Assembly (NCBI GenBank): GCA_019454045.1
Contig: SKCR01029097.1
Span: 1-64,000 of the forward strand
From: Zanthoxylum bungeanum
Taxonomy: Eukaryota; Streptophyta; Magnoliopsida; Sapindales; Rutaceae
Length of the DNA: 64,000 nt
Reading direction: 5' to 3'
The position numbers were made by a program, and so were the translations under genes. Below the pieces are notes generated by a model, which saw only the letters and a list, made by a program, of their open reading frames with translations, ran no database searches and was not told where the DNA came from. This document shows positions 22,419 to 34,493 of the stretch, piece after piece. Position 1 is the first letter of the stretch, and each line of letters begins with the position of its first letter.

Positions 22419-24260
22419 CGAAACATATATACAATATATATGCCAATATATCAAATATATTTGCCTAACCTATTTCCTCTTAATCAACTAAGCCTTGGCT
22501 TTGGCACAACAAGCTTAATGATTCCAGTTAAGCGGGACCCATTGACGTGGGAAAGTTTCGTAATCAATATCGATGGACAAGAAGTGATCTTGACTTTGGC
22601 CAACAAATCACAACTTGGACAAGACACCGATATGGAACAAAACTTTCATGATTCAAACACATCCGCGATATGACAAAGGCCTTGACTTTGGCCAACAAGC
22701 CAATGCCAATCTTGGATCTTGAGTAAGAATCACTGAATGGAAGGAAATATCGCTTAATATGTTTTGAGGGATTTTCGCGTAAATTGGCAACCAATTTATT
22801 ATCTTTCTTAGGTCTCATCATCATACACCCTTAAACATACATTCTAAACACATAATAAGGTGCGAGAAGTAAATTAATAACGATATGCGGATGGATATTT
22901 AACAACTTGTTCCTAGAACAAATCACTCACTTTCCTCTCCCCAGCTAGCACTATTCTACTTCTACCCAATTACATAATACATAATAGAAACCTCATTACA
23001 TTGAGGGGAATTAGGTGAGAAGAGAATACAAAGAAATAATAAGAGATAAGGTTGGACACGCAGGTCCAATTTATAAATTCTAAATTTACAATAATTTCTA
23101 AAATTGCCATTTCCCTTCTAATATTCATCCGATATACGCTATTCATTCATCACATCCATGTATTCATTCAAGCATGTTATTCAATTAAACTAATCAAATT
23201 AATTATCTTTGAATATTAGTGATCATCCAATATTCAAACAATGATTTGATTTGCGCGAGTCCGACTCGTTTTAGAATAAGTACTCAAAGTACGAATTCTT
23301 GAATTATATCGAACTACTCGTTAAATCTAATTTAATCCGTATTCAATACTAATTCAACTATTTAATTCCAAATTAAATATCTAAACTTTTTAATGCGCTT
23401 TAACAACTTAGATTCCAAATCTAATCTAATCGGGTCTCAAAGACCAACTAACATCCAATGTTCGTTTAATTAAAGTCCGATGGGCTTTCAATTGATTTCA
23501 TAAGGCATGGGCTTTGGTCAATATGGGTCAAACCCAATTACCAAGCCCAATTAAGGAATCACCCTCATTTGCCAAGAAAACAATTTTAGCCTATAAGGCC
23601 CAATTAAACTTTTAAAGCCCATTTTTTACATTTGGACTTAATGGAATGATTTAGGCCCAATTTGGATCCAATCCAATTGGCCTAAACTAAATTGGCCCAA
23701 TCAAGCCCATTATGCCCAAATATAACATTTCCAAGCCCAATTCAAAATCAAGCCCATTAATCAAATTTTAAAATTCCAAATTTTATAATTTAATTAACCA
23801 AGTGTATTACATCAATTAATTAACTAAATCCATATTTCCAAAATACAATTTAATCAATTAATCATGTATTCCTTCTGTTCAACTTATGTCCAACATTTTA
23901 AATCAAGAAATCAAGTCATTCCATGCCAACAAGCTCACGGGAATTAGGGTATGTTTTTGTCCGATTTCATTTTCAATCCGATTGAATTACAAATCAACAT
24001 TACACATATTTTTCAACTCATCCAATGATCAAAAACAAAAAATACCATGACTTGCAAGGGTAAGAAGTATTCGGCCAAGCCCCATTTTTTGGCGAAAAAT
24101 TCATCCAAGTTGTTTTTCACAAAATTGATCATAAACAACTCAAAGTCATCCATCCACAAGCATGCTCAAACAAGTAATTTATTCAAAACATGATCAAAAT
24201 CAATTTACCCAAATTTTACCCTAATCATTTTCATGCTTAAACCTTGCTCCATGATACCAT
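22419..24260 (-). other. RLC-2a long leader and primer-binding site
   Basis: Long untranslated region between the 5' LTR (right side) and gag. It carries two more copies of TTGACTTTGGCCAACAA (22590-22606, 22682-22698) and a stretch rich in AAGCCCAATT/GGCCCAATT (about 23480-23760). The primer-binding site is on the minus strand at 24247-24259 (TGGTATCATGGAG when read 5'-3'), initiator tRNA-Met type. No coding motif seen. Confidence 0.7.
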
Positions 24261-26181
24261 TGTTGGGTTTCTAGATTAGTCCCAAGATCCTAATAAGCAT
24301 AGAAATGAGAATGAATACTACTAAGAAGCATGGCGGAAACATACTTACAAAGATCGGTTTGGATGTGATGCTCAACAAAATTTTCCTTCCCTTCAAGCTT
24401 TGAATTCAGCCAATGATGATTTGTTGAAGATGATCTACAAGCTCCAAGCTTTAATGGAAATCCATGCTCTAAGATAAGCTTCCCTATCACCTTGTTTGAT
24501 CATTTGATTGTGCTAGCAAAATGAAGAAAGAAAATCAAATTTTCCGTCTTTGATGTTCACGATTTTTCTAAGAAACGTGAGAGAGAGAGTTTTCTTTTTG
24601 TTTTCTAAAAACAAAGATAATGAAAATCTATTACCAAAAGTTTGGTATATGCTTCCCAAGTCAAATCCAAAATTTTGGCTCCAAATTTTCATTAAATGCT
24701 CACAACTACCTCCATCATGAATAGTGACTGCATGTCACTCACCAAAAAGGTGACCAGACATCAATCACTAAAGTGACAAGTGATGTGACTCATGATGTGA
24801 CTTGTGGGCCCCACTTGATTCAAAATCCGAGTGGGCCCGCAAACACTTTCGGGCTCGGTTTCGCTAATTCCGAATTAACGAACTTCCGTCGCGACGTAAT
24901 TAAATAATTATGCCTAGCAAAATTATTATTCACGTCGCTAACGAATTAATTCTAAATTAACTCGTTTGCCCGAATTAAAATCTAATTTTAATTCCGCGTC
25001 AAAATCCAATTTCGTTTAATATATCGAATATATTATTTTGTCGATTAATTCCAAACTAATCTTTCTCTCTCTTCAAATAGTATTTTATCCAAGATAAAGT
25101 CTCTCCGCGATTAATCCCAGATTAATTATGCTCGAATTATACGTCATCGGTGAATCTTCAGGAAGCGACCCAAGAGATCCCTGGATATGTTGGCAGTAAA
25201 TACGGTCGTCGGACTATCTGAACACGTACGTACCTAGTACTACGTCCTTGCCGATTTACGAGACAAGGTTGGCTTCTAGCAAAGCGCCATGCATACCCAA
25301 TTCTCCAGATATATTCTTAATGGAATATATAATCTATGTCAGGCGTAGTATACGTAGTATTGCGTATCTCGTGATCCAGTTTCAGATGTCACATGCAAGG
25401 CTTAAGGCTGGAATAGTGTCTGCCCCGTACGAAGCATATATCGGATCACTAGCAACTAGTCTCTTTGTTATCGGATAATCATGACCTAGTTATATTTTCT
25501 CGATGGTTGCAACCCAATAGAGAACCAGTTCTGAATCCCTGCGTGATCATCATCTCCATATGTCTGAAGTGATACTTCCGTCTTGACATCACATCCAATA
25601 CACTACGATTCTCAATATACCCAGAAGAGGCGTACTCAGAACCTGTTAAAGTCCTGGACGACCAAAACCAAAGCGTATCGATTGTCACAAGTACTAGCGA
25701 TGCAAGTCTCAGGTTAAGACCAAATACACCTACCCTGAAGCGGACTCCCATAGACACATATACATACTACCAATGAGATTCCGCGGGGTCTATCCAGAGC
25801 GAAGCTGTTTTCCGTACCATCGGTAAAACACAACCTCCTATCGCACTTGCATAAGTATCCAATACTTAAATATATGAGAACTATGCTGTTATGCCCTCAC
25901 AACGCGCACAAGTGCAATACTAGTCTATTCCGTATTATCGATGTCCAATCTCGATAATACTACGACTGGGGATATTTAATGATTAAACCTTTATGGATTG
26001 ATATACTGTCTTATATCATCTCAATCCGGAACTAATCATAAGGACTTTTACCATTTATATATCAAAGTAAATAAATTACAAAGCGGTAAAGGCAATTTCA
26101 TTACAATTACAACATAGTATTTTGTACAAAAACACAATGTCTTTTACAAACAGTGACGCTATGGGTCATAACTATCCAACA
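24261..26181 (-). repeat. LTR-D, central LTR shared by RLC-2a and RLC-2b
   Basis: 1921 bp, closely similar to LTR-E and without the LTR-A triplication. It is the 5' LTR of RLC-2a and the 3' LTR of RLC-2b. Confidence 0.9.
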
Positions 26182-26209
26182 ATCTCCCACTTGGCCTATA
26201 TCCAGTCAC

Positions 26210-29200
26210 TCAAGCATCTAATACCTGAACTATGTACATGTCGCTCAACTTTGCTGAGGAATAGCTTTCGTCAGCGGATCTGCAATGTTGTCATCTGATG
26301 CGACCTTCTCGACCTTCATATCGCCATGATGTATGATCTCTCTAATCAGATGGAAACGTTGAAGAACATGCTTGGATCATTAATGAGACCGCGGTTCCTT
26401 AGCCTGCGCTATAGCCCCGTTTTTGTCACAATACAATGGAACGGGCTCAGCTGCTAACGAAACTACTCCTAATCCAATTAGGAATTTCCGTATTCAAACT
26501 GCTTCCTTTGCTGCTTCAGCTGCAGTAATGTACTCCGCTTCCTTTGCTGCTTCAGCTTGATTCAATCCATAAATGGATCAATTTAACTTACAAACCTTGT
26601 TTGCAAGTCTCGGCACGACAAAACCATCAGGCTGTTGCATATAAACATCCTCCAAAAGGTTTCCGTTAAGGAAAGCGGTTTTGACGTCCATCTGCCATAT
26701 CTCGTATCGAAATATGCAGCATAGCAAGCATTATCCGAATGGATTTAATCATGCAAACGGGTGAGAAAGTTTTTTCGTAATCAACACCATGTCGTTGACG
26801 ATACCCCTTCGCTACAAGCCTAGCTTTGTACGTTTGTACGTTGCCATCCATGTCGGTCTTCTTCTTGAAGACCCATTTGCAACCAATAGGCTTTACGTCT
26901 TCTGGTGCATCAACCAGTGTCCAAACTTGGTTGGTGTACATGGAATCCATCTCGGACTTCATGGATTTTTGCCATAAAGCGGAATCGATATCTTGTATCG
27001 CTTCCTCATACGTAGCCGGTTCGGTATCCTCAATGAGATTAATATCTACATGAGGTGAGATCAGAAACCCATACCTCTCAGGTTGTTTCCTAACTTTCTC
27101 TGACATACGCAGTCCTTGTGTAATCGAAGATTATGGTACAGCTTCATCCCTGATGAACTGTTCATGTTCCGTTGGGGATTCAATGCCAGGAACAGTATCA
27201 CTGCATTTAGGAATTCCTTCTCAAGGAAAACCGCATGTAGAGCAACAAAAACTTTGTTCTCTCGTGGGTGATAGAAGTAATATCCTTTGGTTTCCCTAGG
27301 ATATCCTACAAAAAGGCATTTATCCGATTTGGGTTCAAGTTTGGTACCTTCCAAACATTTGACGTATGCCCAGCAACCCCAAATCTTCAGGAATGAGAAA
27401 CCCGGTTTCTTTCCTGTCCAAATTTCATACGGAGTCCATTGAACAGACTTTGACGGAACCTTATTCAAAATAAGTATTGTACTGTTTAATGCATATCCCA
27501 ATAAGGAAATAGGTAGCTCAGTGCGACTCATCATAGACCTTACCATGTCTAACAAGGTTCGGTTTCTCCGTTCGGACACACCCTTTAATTGCGGTGTTCC
27601 GGGAGGAGTCCAGGTGAAAGAATACCATATTCTTTCAAGTAGTCAAGAAACTCATTACTCAAATATTCACCACCACGGTCCGACCGTAATGTCTTAATAC
27701 TTTTACCGGTCTATTTTTCAACTTCGTGTCGAAACTCTTTGAATTTCTCAAAAGATTCTGACTTGTGTCTCATAAGATACACATAACCATAACGTGATGC
27801 ATCATCCGTAAAGGTTACGAAGTATTCATATCCACCTCTAGCCTGGCTAGGCATGGGCCCACAAACGTCACTATGAACAAGGGCTAACAGTTCGGTGGCA
27901 CGTACACCTTTACCGCTAAAAGGTGATTTAGGCATTTTGCCTAATAAGCAAGATTGCAGACGTCATATGAATTTGGATCAAATCCGTCCAAGTACCCACT
28001 CTTCGAAAGTGTGGATATGCGAGTCTTGTTTATGTGTCCCAGACGACAATGCCACATATAAGTTTCATCTTTATGACTTACTTTAAGCCTTTTGTTTGTT
28101 ACATTTTGAGATTGATTTATATTCAAAATATAAAGACCATTATTTGCATCAGCTGTGCAAATTTCTACATCAGTTTTTTTACATAAAACACCCAGTGTTT
28201 CGAAATACAAAAGTATACCCATATTGGGTTAACATAGATACAGAAATAATAATCCTAGTCAAACTAGGTACATAATAACAGTCCAAAAGTTCAAGTACAT
28301 ACCCCGAGGGTAGTTCCAAAACAAAAGTGCCCACGGCCAAAACGGCAATAGATGTCCCATTTCCAACACGCAGATCAATCTCCCCTGACGCTAGTTTCAT
28401 GCTAATCCACAGATCCTACACATCAGTACAAATGTGAGTACCACAACCAGAATCAAAAATCCAATTTTTAAAACTAGAAGTAGTAATGTTTATTTCTATA
28501 ACAAACATACCTGAGGCCGGTGCCTTGCCCGCCTTTATCTCCTTTTGGAGTGCCTTGTACTCGCAGCAGTCACGTTTCCAGTAACCCCGCTTCCCGCACT
28601 AGAGGTAAACATCCTGAGACTTGTCATACGGCTTACCAGAAGCCTGTGACGCCTTACCCTTGCCCTTCTTCTTATGCTTTTTCTTTTTCACACCTCCAGT
28701 CGCCTTGGGCCCAGCCCTCGGTGAATGAGATGTCGATGCAAAGTGTGCCTCGCGCTTTTTGCCCTTTTGTAGCTCCTTCTCTGCCTCACGCAGCATGGAC
28801 AACAGCTTTCCAAGAGTCTGCTCTTGGTTCATCATGTTGTAGTTCATGATGAACCCACTCTAAGTGTCGGGGAGAGACTGCAAGATCAAATCTATAGAGG
28901 TCTCTATCTCAAAGACAATCCCCATTTGTCCAAGCTGCTCAATATCGGAAATCATCTGTGTCACGTGATGTTCCACAGACGTACCCTCCGACATCCGAGC
29001 ACGGAAGAGCTTCTTCTGTAACTCATATCACTGTGACCAAAGGTTAGATCGGTGCAAATCGTGCAACTTCGCCAACATGTTATAGGGATCCAATCCCTTG
29101 TTTTGCCGACGGAATTGCTGAGTCATAGCATCAAGCATAATTGACTGAGCAGTCGCATTGTCGTCACTATGTGTATTCCAAAGATCTAGCTCGAGCAATT

Positions 29201-29360
29201 GATCAGAACTGGGCTTAGGCCCAAGAGGTCTCTCTATAGTATATAAAAGCCTCTCAGATCCAAGGACTATCCTTAGATTGAGTTCCCAATCGGTGAAGTT
29301 AGTGCCGTTGAAGACATTTTCTCCCATGATAATGTCACGCACACTATTCTTTTCGGTCAT
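26210..29360 (-). pseudogene. RLC-2b copia Gag-Pol, RT/RNase H deleted
   Basis: The gag start is intact on the minus strand (ATG at 29358-29360; MTEKNSVRDIIMGENVFNG, then TDWELNLRIVL), giving a Tork-type copia gag. The zinc knuckle again has tyrosine for its first cysteine (QDVYL) and a stop follows it. Protease flank (GNGTSIAVLAVGTF), GAG_pre-integrase (WHCRLGHINKTR) and integrase (HSDVCGPM, SERRNR) can be read between 27061 and 28400. RT begins normally (WVFKKKTD, about 26890). Sequence then jumps from about 26557 over the catalytic RT region and the RNase H start to the last RNase H motifs (about 26210-26540). A 21-bp segment is duplicated at that junction. It is non-functional, but it retains the gag that RLC-2a lacks. 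Confidence 0.85.
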
Positions 29361-31562
29361 TTTGATCGCGATAATCTAATTATTCGATTAACAATGAAGG
29401 GTACAGTCCAACTGTTACAAGAAAAATAACTATATATTAGTCCAACTAATAAAATAATTTTGACGAAATATTTGAAAGCGCGTAAAGCTAAGTATTCGAA
29501 CGAAATTGCAAATTCAATACTAGCCTCCCACTATTTTTCGGCGAGCCTCTAACCCTCCGTCGAGTACTCGGGAACCCAGTTTCCTAGTGGACTAGGATCC
29601 CGTTAAATAACGCACAACCTTGACTTTGGCCAACAAGTTGTATGATATTTAAATAGGTAGATCTCGAAGATCAATTGGATCTCATCCAATTCCTAGATCT
29701 GGTAGGTGGACTCCAAGTCCGAAACATATATACAATATATATGCCAATATATCAAATATATTTTCCTAACCTATTTCCTCTGAATCAACTAAGTCTTGGC
29801 TTTGGCACAACAAGCTTAATAATTCCAGTTAAGCGGGACCCATTGACGTGGGAAAGTTTCGTAATCAATGTCGATGGACAAGAAGTGATCTTGACTTTGG
29901 CCAACAAATCACAACTTGGACAAGACACCGATATGGAACAAAACTTTCATGATTCAAACACATCCGCGATATGACAAAGGCCTTGACTTTGGCCAACAAG
30001 CCAATTCCAATCTTGGATCTTGAGTAAGAATCACTCAATGGAAGGAAATATCGCTTAATATGTTTTGAGGGATTTTCGCGTAAATTGGCAACCAATTTAT
30101 TATCTTTCTTAGGTCTCATCATCATACACCCTTAAACATGCATTCTAAACACATAATAAGGCGCGAGAAGTAAATTAATAACGATATACGGATGGATATT
30201 TAACAACTTGTTCCTAGAACAAATCACTCCATTTCCTCTCCCCGGCTAGCACTATTCTACTTCTATCCAATTACATAATACAATAATAGAAACCTCATTA
30301 CATTGAGGGGAATTAGGTGAGAAGAGAATACAAAGAAATAATGAGAGATAAGGCTGGACACGCAGGTCCAATTTATAAATTCTAAATTTACAATAATTTC
30401 TAAAATTGCCCTTTCCCTTCTAATATCCATCCGATATATGCTATTCATTCATCACATCCATGTATTCATTCAAGCATGTTATTCAATCAAACTAATCAAA
30501 TTAATTATCTTTGAATATTAGTGATCATCCAATATTCAAACAATGATTTGATTTGCGCGAGTCCAACTCGTTTTAGAATAAGTACTCAAAGTACGAATTC
30601 TTGAATTATATCGAACTACTCGTTAAATCTAATTTAATCCATATTCAATACTAATTCAACAATTTAATTCCAAATTAAATATCTACACTTTTTAATGCGC
30701 TTTAACAACTTAGATTCCAAATCTAATCTAATCGGGTCTCAAAGACCAACTAACATCCAATGTTCGTTTAATTAAAGTCCGATGGGCTTTCAATTGATTT
30801 CATAAGGCATGGGCTTTGGTCAATATGGGTCAAACCCAATTACCAAGCCCAATTAAGGAATCACCCTCATTTGCCAAGAAAACAATTTTAGCCCATAAGG
30901 CCCAATTAAACTTTTAAAGCCCATTTATTACATTTGGACTTAATGGAATGATTTAGGCCCAATTTGGATCCAATCCAATTGGCCTAAACCAACTTGGCCC
31001 AATCAAGCCCATTATGCCCAAATATAACATTTCCAAGCCCAATTCAAAATCAAGCCCATTAATCAAATTTTAAAATTCCAAATTTTATAATTTAATTAAC
31101 CAAGTGTATTACATCAATTAATTAACTAAATCCATATTTCCACAATACAATTTAATCAATTAATCATGTATTCCTTTTGTTCAACTTATGTCCAACATTT
31201 TGAATCAAGAAATCAAGTCATTCCATGCCAACAAGCTCACGGCAATTAGGGTATGTTTTTGTCCGATTTCATTTTCAATCCGATTGAATTACAAATCAAC
31301 ATTACACATATTTTTCAACTCATCCAATGATCAAAAACAAAAAATACCATGACTTGCAAGGGTAAGAAGTATTCGGCCAAGACTAATTTTTTGGCGAAAA
31401 ATTCATCCAATTTGTTTTTCACAAAATTAATCATAAACAACTCAAAGTCATCCATCCACAAGCATGCTCAAACAAGTAATTTATTCAAAACATGCTCAAA
31501 ATCAATTTACCCAAATTTTACCCTAATCATTTCCATGTTTAAACCTTGCTCCATGATAGCAT
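29361..31562 (-). other. RLC-2b long leader and primer-binding site
   Basis: Nearly the same sequence as the RLC-2a leader but without the solo LTR. TTGACTTTGGCCAACAA occurs three times (about 29622, 29890, 29980). A mutated primer-binding site adjoins 31562. No gene seen. Confidence 0.7.
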
Positions 31563-33478
31563 TGTTGGGTTTTTAGATTAGTCCCAAGATCCTAATAAGT
31601 ATAGAAATGAGAATGAATACTACTAAGAAGCATGGCGGAAACATACTTACAAAGATCAGTTTGGATGTGATGCTCAACAAAATTTTCCTTCCCTTCAAGC
31701 TTTGAATTCGGCCAAGGATGATTTGTTGAAGATGATCTACAAGCTCCAAGCTTTAATGGAAATCCATGCTCTAAGATAAGATTCCATATCACCTTGTTTG
31801 ATCATTTGATTGTGCTAGCAAAATGAAGAAAGAAAATCAAATTTTTCGTCTTTGATGTTCACGGTTTTTCTAAGAAAAGTGAGAGAGAGAGTTTTCTTTT
31901 AGTTTTCTAAAAACAAAGATAATGAAAATCTATTACCAAAAGTTTGGTATATGCTTCCCAAGTCAAATCCAAAATTTTGGCTCCAAATTTTCATTAAATG
32001 CTCACAACTACCTCCATCATGAATAGTGACTGCATGTCACTCACCAAAAAGGTGACAAGACATCTATCACTAAAGTGACAAGTGATGTGACTTACGATTT
32101 GACTTGTGGGCCCCACTTGATTCAAAATCCGAGTGGGCCCGCAAACACTTCCGGGCTCGGTTTCGCTAATTCCGAATTAACAAACTTCCGTCGCGACGTA
32201 ATTAAATAATTATGCCTAGCAAAATTATTATTCACGTCGCTAACGAATTAATTCTAAATTAACTCGTTTGCCCGAATTAAAATCTAATTTTAATTCCGCG
32301 TCAAAATCCAATTTCGTTTAATATATCGAATATATTATTTTGTCGATTAATTCCAAATTAATCTTTCTCTCTCTTCAAATAGTACTTTATCCAAGATAAA
32401 GTCTCTCCGCGATTAATCCCAGATTAATTATGCTTGAATCATACGTCATCGGTGAATCTTCGGGAAGCGACCCAAGAGATCCCTGGATATGTTGGCAGTA
32501 AATACAGTCGTCGGACTATCCAAACACGTACGTACCTAGTACTACGTCCTTGCCGATTTATGAGACAAGGTTGGCTTCTAGCAAAGCGCCATGCCTACCC
32601 AATTCTCCAGAAATATTCTTACTGGAATATATAATCTATGTCAGGCGTAGTATACATAGTATTGCGTATCTCGTGATCCAGTATCAGATGTCACATGTAA
32701 GGTCTGAGACTGGAATAGTGTCTCCCCCGTACGAAGCATATATCGGATCACTAGCAACTAGTCTCTTTGTTATCGGATAATCATGACCTAGTTATATTTT
32801 CTCGATGGTTGCAACCCAATAGAGAACCAGTTCTGAATCCCTGCGTGATCATCATCTCCATATGTCTGAAGTGATACTTCCGTCTTGACATCACATCCAA
32901 TACACTACGATTCTCAATATACCCAGAAGAGGCGTACTCAGAACCTGTTAAAGTCCTGGACGACCAAAACCAAAACGTATCGATTGTCGCAAGTACTAGC
33001 TATGCAAGTCTCAGGTTAAGACCAAATACACCTACCCTGAAGCGGACTCCCATAGACACATATACATACTACCAATGGGATTCTGCGAGGTCTATCCAGA
33101 GCGAAGCTGTTTTCCGTACCATCGGTAAAACACAACCTCTTATCGCACTTGCATAAGTATCCAATACTTAAATATATGAGAACTATGTCGTTATGCCCTC
33201 ACAACGCGCACAAGTGCAATACTAGTCTATTCCGCATTATCGATGTCCAATCTCGATAATACTATGACTATGGATATTTAATGATTAAACCTTTATGGAT
33301 TGATACTGTCTCATATCATCTCAATCTGGAACTAATCATAAGGACCTTTACCATTTATATATCAAAGTAAATAAATTACAAAACGGTAAAAGGAAATTTC
33401 ATTACAACATAGTTAATTTTGTACAAAAACCCAATGTCTTTTACAAACATTGACGCTATGGGTCATAACTGTCCAACA
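31563..33478 (-). repeat. LTR-E (5' LTR of RLC-2b)
   Basis: 1916 bp, TGTTGGGTTTT...GTCCAACA, followed directly by CTTAA, the right half of the RLC-2 target duplication. Confidence 0.9.
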
Positions 33479-33548
33479 CTTAAGGGTCGTCAAAGGTCGA
33501 AGATTTTCTCTCTTTGGCTAAACCCTTAGTGAGATCGTCGAGATTACT

Positions 33549-33960
33549 AGCTCGGGGCTGGGTTGCATCCCGGGGAGGCCTGTTATGTTAGTTGGCATGG
33601 GGTTGGAGCATCTCCCCCATGACCGAGCATTGATTGGGACAAGGAATGGACATTCCCTTGTGACCAAGTGTTATTACCGACTCGGGGCTGGGTTGCGTCC
33701 CGCCGAGGCCCTGTTATGTTAGCTGGCATTGGGTTGGAGCATCTCCTCCATGGCCGAGCATTGATTGGTACAAGGAAGGGACATTCCCTTGTGACCAAGT
33801 GTTATTACTAGCTCGGGGCTGGGTTACGTTCCGCCGAGATCATTGTTGAAAATATCGATTCGGGGCTGGGTTATGTCCCGCTGATATCATTGTTGAGAAT
33901 ACCAGCTCAGGGTCAGGTTACGTCCCACAAAGGCCTTATTATCTTTGTTGGTACGGGGTT
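33549..33960. repeat. RLG-1 tandem repeat block, unit about 130 bp
   Basis: The marker CTCGGGGCTGGG recurs near 33551, 33681 and 33812, followed by shortened copies near 33860 and 33903. Each full unit also carries GGTTGGAGCATCTCC and CATTCCCTTGTGACCAAGTG. It is part of the gypsy element, just beyond the 3' end of its antisense gene. Confidence 0.8.
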
Positions 33961-34493
33961 AGAGCATTGCCCCCATGGCCAGAAGCTGGTTGGCAAAGAG
34001 AGGGAACACTCCCTTACGATCCAGTGCTGTTTGGAAGAGGCAGAAAAATTGACTAAGTGTCGAAGAATAGAAGCTAGCCCCCGGGGTCTACTCAGACAGA
34101 CAACAAACAAAGAAAAGAGAAGAAGCAAATACATTTAATTTCATAAGTTAACATTGTTTGTTACAGTGGGCCCCCTCAGGGTCACCCATTCCAAAAATGG
34201 ACCACAAAAGAAAATTAAAGCTAATTAAGCTGGGGGGGCTTCGGTCTCAGCAGCGGCAGCATGAGCCTCAAGCTCAGGAGCAATGATCGGATTCTCGGGC
34301 TCGGACTCAGGAATTGTAACTTGGACCTCCGGCTCTGGTATGACAGCAGGGGTTTCGGGGGCAAGCTCGGTCATTAGGATCTCAGGCCCGACAGTGGCAG
34401 CTAGGACCTCAGGGTCAGCAGTCTAAGTGGCAGGCTCAGGGTCAGTTGAGGGGTCGGGATCCCCAGTAATCAGAAGCACCATGGACATCGATT

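Larger units (their letters stand above)
14417..33478 (-). mobile_element. RLC-2: tandem copia dimer (LTR-internal-LTR-internal-LTR)
   Basis: Three homologous LTRs (14417-16713, 24261-26181, 31563-33478) enclose two copia interiors in the same minus orientation. The middle LTR is shared: a polypurine tract (ATCTCCCACTTGG on +) abuts its right side and a primer-binding site its left side. The whole array is flanked by CTTAG (14412-14416) and CTTAA (33479-33483), a one-mismatch TSD, so the dimer occupies a single insertion site in RLG-1. Both interiors are defective. A tandem like this usually comes from unequal recombination between LTRs. Confidence 0.85.

Noticed and set aside
24261..26181. 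Two independent adjacent copia insertions in place of a dimer
   Set aside because: There is only one LTR between the interiors and no TSD at its edges; the TSD flanks the whole array.
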